This document shows positions 55,921 to 64,000 of a stretch of DNA of 64,000 nucleotides, piece by piece. The notes under the pieces are model-generated. The model saw nothing but the letters and a program-made list of their open reading frames with translations. It searched no databases and had not been told where the DNA came from. The number at the start of each line of letters is the position of its first letter. The first letter of the stretch is position 1. Source of the DNA: Siphonodentalium dalli (Eukaryota; Mollusca; Scaphopoda; Gadilida; Siphonodentaliidae). Where the stretch lies: the NCBI GenBank assembly GCA_032622095.1, contig CP136064.1:5387512-5451511 (forward strand). The letters run 5' to 3'. The translations under genes were made by a program, and so were the position numbers.

Positions 55921-56375
55921 TTAACCCTTTACCCAACAAAACGGCCAAAAACGCCCAAATAAAGCTTCAACAGCCTAAAATACCTTCGGTCTAGCTGTCT
56001 CAATAACACCATACAAATATGGATATCATTGGAACCGGTTCATTGACCAAATTGTGATGGTTACAGTTATGCCCTGTGCCAATGCATTATCTTATATATG
56101 CGAGTCGACCATAGGTCGCCTCGCATATATAAGAGAATGCATTGGCCTAAAAACACTTTTTACCATTTTTTCTTACATTCTTTAACAATTTTATAATTTT
56201 TTCTTACATTTTTTAACAATTTTTATAATATTTTTCTACATTCTTTGACAATTTTATCATTTTTAATATGTGTTAAGCCAATGCATTCTCTTATATATGC
56301 GAGGTGACCTATGGTCGACTCGCATATATAAGAGAATGCATTGGCACAGGGCCGTTCTGTTGGGTAAAGGGTTAA
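55921..56375. mobile_element. TTAA-1 element with expanded spacer
   Basis: TTAA at both ends. The AT-rich TTCTTACATTCTTTAACAAT spacer is present three times in tandem, showing how it can expand. Confidence 0.92.
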
Positions 56376-56387
56376 GTGGGATATGAT

Positions 56388-56600
56388 GTGTCGATAAACT
56401 GCATGACCTTTAAAGTATAAAAGATTCAAGGTTAGACAAGGATTCCGACACTTTTTCACAAGGCGAAACTAAAATCCTCCCACGAGAAGATCACGCCGAT
56501 TCAATCCACTATCGATGTGTAGTCGCAATGTGGAATCATTTTCCAATATGACATTTAGCTAATTGATTCCAGTAAGACTGAGGTACTTTGGTGCAAATTC
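56388..56600 (+). repeat. Local duplicate E, copy 1
   Basis: TAAAGTATAAAAGATTCAAG, GGCGAAACTAAAATCCTCCC and GATTCCAGTAAGACTGAGGT; further copies at 58213, 60405 and 61050. Confidence 0.8.
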
Positions 56601-56635
56601 AGTGAAAGGGAAAAGCTACATTAACAAATGGAAGC

Positions 56636-57086
56636 TCACAAATATTACCCGCTATAAAATCCAGTCGTAAGTCGGGATTTTTTTACCCTGTGCCAATGCA
56701 TTCTCTTAGGTCGCCTCGCATATATAAGAGATTGCATTGGCCTAACAATTTTTTACAATTTTAATAATGTTTTCTTGTATTCTTTAACAATTTTATAATT
56801 TCACCCATACAGAGCCCCAGACAAACATGAGCAGACGACACTCTTCTATATGCTTCTATATATATGTGGGGCTCCCTGCAGGGTAATGGATGTTTTTTAT
56901 TTTATGTCCTAAAAATTGTAAGAAACATTTATTTAAAAAACATGATAAAAAATTGTTAGGCCAATGCATTCTCTTATATATGCGAGGGGACCTATGGTCG
57001 ACTCGCATATATAAGAGAATGCATTGGCACAGGGTAAAAAAATCCCGACTTACGACTGGATTTTATATGGCAGGTCACAAATATTA
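56636..57086. mobile_element. Element with hairpin module but non-TTAA ends
   Basis: Arms TATAAAATCCAGTCGTAAGT + CGGGATTTTTTTACCCTGTG (56653 on) and perfect complement ending 57067 carry two hairpin modules (left one shortened). A GAGCCCCAGAC...GTGGGGCTCC stem lies in the centre. The 12-bp TCACAAATATTA stands on both sides (56636-56647, 57075-57086). Confidence 0.75.
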
Positions 57087-57448
57087 AACAGATATAATCA
57101 GAGAGGTGGGACTAAAGTGCATTAAGCTCAGACAAAATTATGCATGTTGCGAACAAATTTCAACGTCAAAAAAGGGAGATAACTTCACTAAAAAAAATTA
57201 AACAGATCTCATAATTCCAGGTTTACATGATACTAGATATCATTAGGGTGTTCCCATAGCTACGCTCTGAACGTCAAAGCGATAGTGAGTCTAATTAACG
57301 TTTATTTGTGTTAAAATTACGCAATAAAATTTCTGGTCTCTGTTAACAGTAACCACTATTATTCGTTAGCTAAATAATCATATGTTTTTAGATCAGAAAA
57401 TATTCGAAATATAATCAATAATCAATAATAAACGACAGAAGCATTACC
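57087..57448. other. No recognised gene; GACGG-type trace
   Basis: CAACGTCAAAAAAGGGAGAT + AACTTCAC near 57160 resembles the GACGG-type repeat interior. Otherwise unassigned. Confidence 0.45.
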
Positions 57449-57530
57449 GGACAGGGGTCTTCGTTTCCGGACAGGGGTCTTCGTTTCCGGACAGGGGTCT
57501 TCGTTTCCGAACAGGGGTCTTCGATTCATA
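57449..57530. repeat. 20-bp minisatellite, 4 copies
   Basis: CCGGACAGGGGTCTTCGTTT tandemly repeated, the last copies slightly changed (CCGAACAGG, TTCGATT). Confidence 0.93.
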
Positions 57531-57589
57531 TCTAATATTTTATACCCCGGTTACTATATAACAGATGTTTACAAAGAGATAGACCATCT

Positions 57590-57723
57590 TTAACCCTTTC
57601 AGTGCCAAGTCCGATTTTTGTATCAACCCATATTTCCTTGATCATTTTTCAAATTTATTGATTATAATAATGTGATACATTGATGGAAAGAGGCTCTAAG
57701 AGACTTGGCACTGAAAGGGTTAA
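57590..57723. mobile_element. TTAA-2 element, deletion derivative without hairpin
   Basis: TTAACCCTTTCAGTGCCAAG to ACTTGGCACTGAAAGGGTTAA with TTAA at both ends. Left arm as in 2642; the right arm is mostly deleted. Confidence 0.9.
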
Positions 57724-57917
57724 TATTCAATGCCGAAGAAAAGAAGAGACCTTATATTCCTCTAATACGATAAATTCTATGATTAAATATTGTTTATATA
57801 TCAAGCTATTTTGATCACATGATGTGACAAAAGCCATTAATTATTAGGTTGGATCTGTAATACTGAAGATTACATGTACATGTCACTTTAAGGCCTCCAA
57901 TAAACAAGTTAAACTTA

Positions 57918-58130
57918 CAGTAATGCCCTAAATAACCGACCCCTTAACCACAGCAGAATTATGGGTAACTTTTCAGGATTTAGTCGGAAATATGGCTTGT
58001 TGCCATTCATCGGAAAGCTCTTGGTGAGAACTTTCCGATGAATGGCAGCAAGCCATATTTCCGACTAAATCCTGAAAAGTTACCCATAATTATGCTATGG
58101 TTAAAGAGTCGATTACTTAGGGAATTACTG
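57918..58130. mobile_element. Family C MITE, TA TSD
   Basis: CAGTAATGCCCTAAATAACC ... GGGAATTACTG flanked by TA. Nearly full foldback with CGGAAAGCTC / GAACTTTCCG arms. Confidence 0.9.
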
Positions 58131-58212
58131 TACCTTGATATTTTCAATTAATACACGAATACAATGCAGAGTGCAAAGGCTAAGAGTCAAACATAAAGGA
58201 AGTGAGCATAAT

Positions 58213-58580
58213 AATCAAACCTTTAAAGTATAAAAGATTCAAGATCAGAGAAAGATTCCAACACTTTTTCATAAGGCGAAACTAAAATCCTCCCACGAGA
58301 AGCATGGCATATCATATCAACTCAATCCACTATCGATGTGTAGTCGCGGTGTGGCGTCAGTTCCCATATGACATTTAGTTTATTGATTCCAGTAAGACTG
58401 AGGTACTTTAGTAAGTAAGGTGACAAACTATAAACTATAACTTTTTGCAATGTTATACTTGGTTGGTCCAAGAATATCAACCAAATTTATATTCAGTAAT
58501 AATACCTTAAAACTTAAACCACATTTCACAGTTAATAATTTGAAAAATTTAATACTTTATACTGATGAGCAATTACTTAA
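58213..58580 (+). repeat. Local duplicate E, copy 2
   Basis: TTTAAAGTATAAAAGATTCA through AGTAAGGTGACAAACTATAA to TACTGATGAGCAATTACTTAA. The final 60 bp recurs at 59344-59403 on the other side of F and TTAA-1. Confidence 0.8.
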
Positions 58581-58581
58581 A

Positions 58582-58959
58582 GACATATTATGTACTTGTT
58601 CAGGTGCGTGAAACTGATAAGTTAGTATTCACTATTCAGGCGCTATGCAAACTGGAAGAATATAACATTCTACAAACATCGCCGAAAATATGAAACAAAT
58701 CGACCGTACCACTCCATGGAAAACATCGTCTGAACTATGCTCAATTGTAAATATTTACTACTCGATTCGGGACGCATATATCGGCGATAAACGAACGAAA
58801 ACAATTTCGCCATCGAGAGTCACTGCATTGAATTAATATATAAGAATGACGGTGTGTGTTGTCAATTTGGTTATAATAGTTTTAAAAATAACTACCTTGA
58901 ACAAGATTATTCTCCATTTCTATTTGATCACCCGACTGGAGTGTTTCACATCACTTTAA
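58582..58959 (+). repeat. Dispersed repeat F
   Basis: TTAAAGACATATTATGTACT to TTTCACATCACTTTAA. Its terminal TTAA is the insertion site of the TTAA-1 element that follows. Confidence 0.85.
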
Positions 58960-59344
58960 CCCTTTACCCAACAAACCGGCCAAAAACGCCCAAATAAAGC
59001 TTCAACAGCCTAAAATATCTTCGGTCTGACTCAATAAAACCATACAAATATGGATATCATTGGAACCGGCTCAATGACCACATTGTGATGGTTATAGTTA
59101 TGCCCTGTGCCAATGCATTCTCTTATATATGCGAGTCGACCATAGGTCGCCTCGCATATATAAGAGAATGCATTGGTCTAAAAAATTCTTTTTTTATCAT
59201 TTTTTCTTACATTCTTTAACAATTTTATCATTTTTAATGTGTTAAGCCAATGCATTCTCTTATATATGCGAGGCGACCTATGGTCGACTCGCATATATAA
59301 GAGAATGCATTGGCACAGGGCCCTTCTGTTGGGTAAAGGGTTAA
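58956..59344. mobile_element. TTAA-1 element inserted at the end of F
   Basis: TTAACCCTTTACCCAACAAA to GTTGGGTAAAGGGTTAA, both hairpins present. The left TTAA is shared with the F terminus. Confidence 0.92.
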
Positions 59345-59399
59345 ACCACATTTCTCAGTTAATAATTTGAAAAATTTAATACTTACTGATGAGCAATTA

Positions 59400-59740
59400 C
59401 TTAAAGTGATGTGAAACACTCCAGTCGGGTGATCAAATAGAAATGGAGAAAATCTTGTTCAAAGTAGTAATTTTTATACTAAATATTATATCCAAATAGA
59501 CAGCACACATGGTCATTATTAAATCATATATTAACTAAATGCAGTGACTCTCGATGGCGGAATCCTATTCAAGTAGTAAATATTTACAATTGAGTGTTGT
59601 TCAGATGATGTTTTCTATGGAGTGGTACGGTCGATTTTCTTCAGATTTTCTGCGATGTTAGTAGAATCTTACATCCCTCCAGTTGACATAGCGCCCTCAT
59701 GCAACCGAACAAGTACTTAATATGTCTTTAAATCCCATTT
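59400..59740 (-). repeat. Dispersed repeat F, minus orientation
   Basis: TTAAAGTGATGTGAAACACT to TACTTAATATGTCTTTAA. With 58582-58959 it forms an inverted pair about 440 bp apart, each preceded by GATGAGCAATTACTTAAAG. Confidence 0.85.
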
Positions 59741-59816
59741 ATTCATTAACCTTTAGGACGTTGAATTTTTAGCTGAAGATAAGTACAAATATATGGATAA
59801 TTTTCTCTGACTGGAG

Positions 59817-60192
59817 CAAGTCTGCAAATAGCGTGACTGTCATTTGCAGAATGAGGTCCCCAGAAGGTGAATTTAGTGACGCTATCCCGCAAAGTGGGCT
59901 AGCATCACTAAATTCACCCTCTGGGGAGGGACCTCATTCTGCTTAGGCCACCAACTGCTATGGTAAACCTAGGATCAGAATGAAGTTCCCAGTTGAAGTT
60001 GGTGATCTTCACCCATTGGGCACCTCGATTATGAATTTTATCTTTTGCAAATTAGGGGATATAGAAACTTCCCAGAAGGGAAAAAGTAACTAAAACCAAT
60101 GTTAATTTGATACGATAGATACTTCCCAGAAGATGAGGCCTAAGCAGAATGAGGTCTCCAGAGGGTGAATTTGGTGATGCTAGCCCACTGTG
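59817..60192. mobile_element. hAT-A element lacking its right terminus, TSD GACTGGAG intact
   Basis: Starts CAAGTCTGCAAATAGCGTGA, includes one full hairpin and part of a second, and stops at GCTAGCCCACTGTG. The perfect TSD GACTGGAG is nevertheless kept (59809-59816, 60193-60200). The paralogous site near 60830 (CTGCCTGGAGTTGTCTTA) is empty. Confidence 0.9.
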
Positions 60193-60200
60193 GACTGGAG

Positions 60201-60735
60201 TAGTCTTATTGTAGCTGAACGTACATTCCAACAAATAAAGGATTGACCATAATTCCAATGAATACTTTTAGAATTGAATCAATAATAACAGGGCTAAGCA
60301 CTATTTGATCAACTTGAAATATTTAACACATAATTTAATGAGTTGAACAATAGCTGTTAAAGAACCAAATATAAAAGAATTCAATATAATGAAGCACGAG
60401 AACTGACCTTTAGGATACAAAAGATTCAAGGTTTAATAGAGAAAGATTCCGTTACTTTTTCACAAAGCAAAACATCAATGTGCGCACCTAATCAATCCAC
60501 TATCAAGTATCGATTACGCGGTGTGGCATCATTTCCAATATGACATTTTGTTTATTGATTCCAGTTAGACTGAGGTACTTTAGTAAGTAAGGTGACAAAC
60601 TATAAACATTTTGCAATGTTATACTTGGTCGGTCAATGAATATCAAACCAAATTCATATTCAGTGATAAAAACTCAAAACTGAAACCACTTTTCTTAGTT
60701 AACTCATTAAAAATTTATTACTTATTGATGAGCAA
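60201..60735 (+). repeat. Local duplicate E, copy 3
   Basis: TAGTCTTATTGTAGCTGAAC through AACAAATAAAGGATTGACCA, AAAGATTCAAGG and GACTGAGGTACTTTAGTAAG to GATGAGCAATTATCC. Aligned along its length with 60840-61330, and in part with copies 1 and 2. Confidence 0.85.
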
Positions 60736-61330
60736 TTATCCTGTTTATTCACTTGTAGGGATGTTCTGCCTTTAAGCCATTAAACTTATTAGCTGAAGAT
60801 ATGTGCAAATATAGAGATAAATTCTCTGCCTGGAGTTGTCTTATAGTAGCTAAACATCCCAACAAATAAAGGATGGACCATCATTCCGATGAATACTTTA
60901 GGAACTGAATCATAGAATCCATACAATAATAACAAGGCTAAGCACTATTTGATCAACTTGAAATAGTTAACACATAATTGAATGAGTTGAACAATAGCTG
61001 TTAAATATAAAGAACCAAATATAAAAGAATTCAATATAATGAAGCACGATAACTGACCTTTAGGATATAAAAGATTCAAGGTTTAATCAAGAAATATTCC
61101 GTTACTTTTTCACAAAGCGAAACTAAAATCCTCCCTTGAGAAGCATCGTGTATTGAACCAACTCAATCTATCGATGTGTAGTCGCGGTGTGGCGTCATTT
61201 TCCCATATGACATTTAGTTTATTGATTCCAGTAAGACTGAGGTACCTCAATAAGTAAGGTTATCAACTATAAACTTTGTACACGGCTTATATAATACTTG
61301 GTGGATCTGGGAATATTAACCAAATTTATA
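60736..61330 (+). repeat. Local duplicate E, copy 4 (empty hAT-A site)
   Basis: AGCTGAAGATATGTGCAAAT, CTGCCTGGAGTTGTCTTATA, AACAAATAAAGGATGGACCA and GACTGAGGTACCTCAATAAG parallel 59760-59816 joined to 60201 onward. Confidence 0.85.
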
Positions 61331-61363
61331 TCCAAAAATAAAGACTCTGACATAACAGAACAA

Positions 61364-61795
61364 GGAAACCCTTTCTATACTAAATACTCATTGATGACAC
61401 CTCTATGGAGCCCCAGACTGAGAGAAAGATGCACTGATGATTGTCTTCTGCTTGAGTAATTGTGAGGCTCCATACAGGAGTGTTATATAAAGGAAACCCT
61501 TTCTATACTAAATACTCATTGATGACACCTCTATGGCGCCCCAGACTGAGAGAACGATGCACTGATGATTGTCTTCTGCTTGAGTAATTGTGAGGCTCCA
61601 TACAGGAGTGTTATATAAAGGAAACCCTTTCTATACTAAATACTCATTGATGACACCTCTATGGCACCCCAGACAGAGAGAACGATGCACTGATGATTGT
61701 CTTCTGCTTGAGTAATTGTGAGGCTCCATACAGGAGTGTTATATAAAGGAAACCCTTTCTCAGATACTAAATACTCATTGATGACACCTCTATGA
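61364..61795. repeat. 128-bp tandem, 3 copies plus a partial
   Basis: Unit starts GGAAACCCTTTCTATACTAA + ATACTCATTGATGACACCTC and contains the GAGCCCCAGACTG / GAGGCTCCATACAGGAG stem; restarts at 61364, 61492, 61620, 61748. It shares its first 30 bp with the 68-bp satellite and its stem with 9492-9570. Confidence 0.95.
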
Positions 61796-63221
61796 TTTCG
61801 GAACGGACTTAGTAAACATTTTCCAAACAATTGATTCCTTCTGTGTTATCAAGCTAGTACGATAAGTCAAAAAATAAACACTCAAAAAATAAACACTCAA
61901 TAACAGTAAATATGACATGTTTACATAGCTCCACATGTCAAAACCACTTTAGAAACAGGACCCGTTAACCAACAAACCATTTAACTTATGGATGGTTGAT
62001 TGTATACCTGTATATATGTGGGATGGCCCATGTTTTTGTCGGCTATCACGATAACAATTTGTATGCCTGGGAACTTTGAACACAATTCCAACCGATGTAC
62101 CATATCAATACACAACTGTTATATACTCTACATAATATTAAAGAGCGTCCACCATGTCATATGTATAGGTTTGTAATTTAATTACTTACTAACAACAGCC
62201 CTATATATCAATTATCATGACAAGTGTAGGATGGACATGTTGTCGTGTGATGTGTGGATGCTTGCTGCATGTTTGTCCTTTGGACTGGGCTGCTTTTTGC
62301 ATGAGGATTTGTTTATCTATTATTTAATTTTAATACGGAATTATGGTTGCCGATGATCAAACAACGGGACCTCCCTTGATCAAGTAAACAAAATAACCTG
62401 TCACGATAGTGTGTGGATAATTCGATAATAAAAAAATTTCAGTGTTGGTATTTTTTAATAAGTATATAAATATTATGGTTTACATATGCATATACATGTT
62501 AAGCGCAATTATCTTACAAAGACGGGGGATCCGGACTGGGAAACTCGTGGTTAATAAATGTACAGTAACGACATGGAGACCTCACGGGTACTAAATTTAC
62601 AGAAATGACCAGGGGGCCTCGCTTTTTTGATTATTTCTTTTTCACATAACTTTGATCATACAATGATTAAATTAAATATTATTATGAAATATAAATCATA
62701 ACACGAAATTTGTATGTGTTCTCTGGGTTTCTGCTATCTTTTATTTTCCTACTCTTTATGACTATATCAGAAACTGCCTATACAGCAGAGTGCTCTACCT
62801 ATCATTAGCTTATGTCAGCTTCCGGTGGGTAAGACATGGTACCTCTAATTGTGGACTCTTCTGCTATAGGGCATCCCCCCTTTACTCACATAATGTGGGT
62901 CACACAAAGCTACGATATATGGAACCCATAGCGAGATGTTCTGCGATAGAGGGTTCTTTTGGCCCTGTAGACTGTTTGACGTATTTATTTTACATCCTAA
63001 TTTTGATATTTTCACCATTATCACCTTATTTGACAAGCTCTTAAACTTTTGTTTAACGTTTTATTTCACAAAAATACCCAGCACAGAACTCGTATACATT
63101 ATGTGATAACCCAACCTAAAAATTGTTAACTTATAATTCAGTGGGAGTGTCGTGCGCCTTACTGGATGGGTCATCAAGGCGGGAACTTAAATATTGCCAA
63201 ATGAATGAATATATATTTGTG
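61796..63221. other. Mostly unique sequence, no recognised gene
   Basis: CAAAAAATAAACACT is doubled near 61870. The 84-codon frame at 62790-63044 (+) has a hydrophobic end but no recognisable domain. Nothing else supported. Confidence 0.5.
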
Positions 63222-64000
63222 ATGCATAACATTTACACAAAATTGAGTATTCACGATATTATTTATAAACAAACCCCCCCCCTTATGATCGCCCTACCAC
63301 CACGTGAACGCGCCTCGTTGTTATAATCATTAATTATACGGTCGACACAGCCATTTTGGTACCCATTTACGATATATTATACAAATGTATAACAATCCTT
63401 AATGGTGTTATTTATATACACAACTCCCCCTTATGATTTCCATACCACCACGTGAACGCGCCCTGTTGTTGTAATCATTAATTTCGCAGTGGACACAGAC
63501 AACCTGGTACCCATTTACGATAATCATACAATTTTTTTTAAACACTCCTTAATTGTGTGGTGCCAATCACGCACTTCTCAAGGAACAACGCTCTTTAAAT
63601 GAGCTACATCAACCTAAGGGAATGGCCAAAAGTCGGAATCATTTCACTAAAATTAATCTTGGAATTATTATATAATATACACATCCCAACAGTACTAGTA
63701 CAGTAGATCGCGACCTTAATCACGACAGTTCAGTCGTGATGCATAACATTTACACAAAATATGTTTTAAAGATATTATTTATAAATGGAACTTCCCGCTT
63801 ATGATTTCCATACCATCACGTGAACGCGCCTCGTTGTTGTAATAATTAATTTCGCGATGTACATAGCCATGTGGTACCCATTTACGATATATTTTTTACA
63901 AATTTATGGACACTCGTTAATGGGTTGGTTCAATCATGCACATGCTCAAATAACACGCTCTTTAAAAAGAGCTTAAACTAACTTAAGGGAATGGCCGCAA
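63222..64000. repeat. Three diverged copies of a segment with CACGTGAACGCGCC
   Basis: GTGATGCATAACATTTACAC opens copies at 63220 and 63737. CACGTGAACGCGCC plus TGTTGTAAT-like sequence occurs near 63301, 63450 and 63819. GGTACCCATTTACGATA follows each, and GCTCTTTAAA...GAGCT plus AAGGGAATGGCC ends two of them. The window ends inside the third copy. No open frame is conserved. Confidence 0.8.

Overview
This is AT-rich, almost gene-free metazoan nuclear DNA. It has no operons, no prokaryotic gene density and no rRNA or tRNA gene set. It contains LINE reverse-transcriptase fragments, a THAP-domain relic, a tRNA-derived SINE and a very high load of small foldback transposons and minisatellites. 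The style (dense MITEs, GACGGACGG-type dispersed repeats, minisatellites next to a mobile core) suggests a lophotrochozoan, most likely a bivalve mollusc. That assignment is inference. I see no intact host gene. Four degraded coding stretches are supported: three LINE C-termini (11.04-11.35 kb +, 38.16-38.56 kb -, 45.42-46.55 kb +) and one THAP zinc finger with three nonsense codons (22.4-22.8 kb +).

Layout. 0-1.2 kb: 114-bp satellite. 1.2-15.8 kb: nested MITEs, including a MULE-like foldback with a 9-bp target duplication. 15.8-18.4 kb: a minisatellite-flanked mobile core (family M) carrying a SINE and a TA-flanked MITE. 18.5-24.5 kb: dispersed repeats and the THAP relic. 24.96-35.28 kb: about 10 kb of 68-bp satellite with higher-order repeats. 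35.7-37.2 kb: a second M copy. 37-45 kb: sparse, with LINE and SINE fragments. 45.08-48.31 kb: a 3.2-kb hAT-like element carrying a LINE fragment. 48.6-61.8 kb: dense MITEs and a local duplication cluster. 61.8-64 kb: mostly unique, ending in three copies of a segment with a conserved CACGTGAACGCGCC motif.

Families named here. TTAA-1 to TTAA-4: elements bounded by TTAACCCTTT, piggyBac-like. hAT-A: CAAGCC...GGCTTG ends with 8-bp target duplications. hAT-D: CAGGGTTGGCACTGC ends. C: TA-flanked CAGTAATGC ends, Tc1/mariner-like. F, G, H and E: other dispersed or duplicated segments. M: core with 31-bp and 58-bp minisatellites.

The most striking pattern is one hairpin of about 70 bp (GCCAATGCATTCTC...GAGAATGCATTGGC) plus an AT-rich spacer, found inside at least four kinds of element with different ends. 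Termini of one TTAA family also appear to have been amplified into the 10-kb satellite. Pairs of paralogous segments in the window serve as empty-site controls and reveal target duplications directly.
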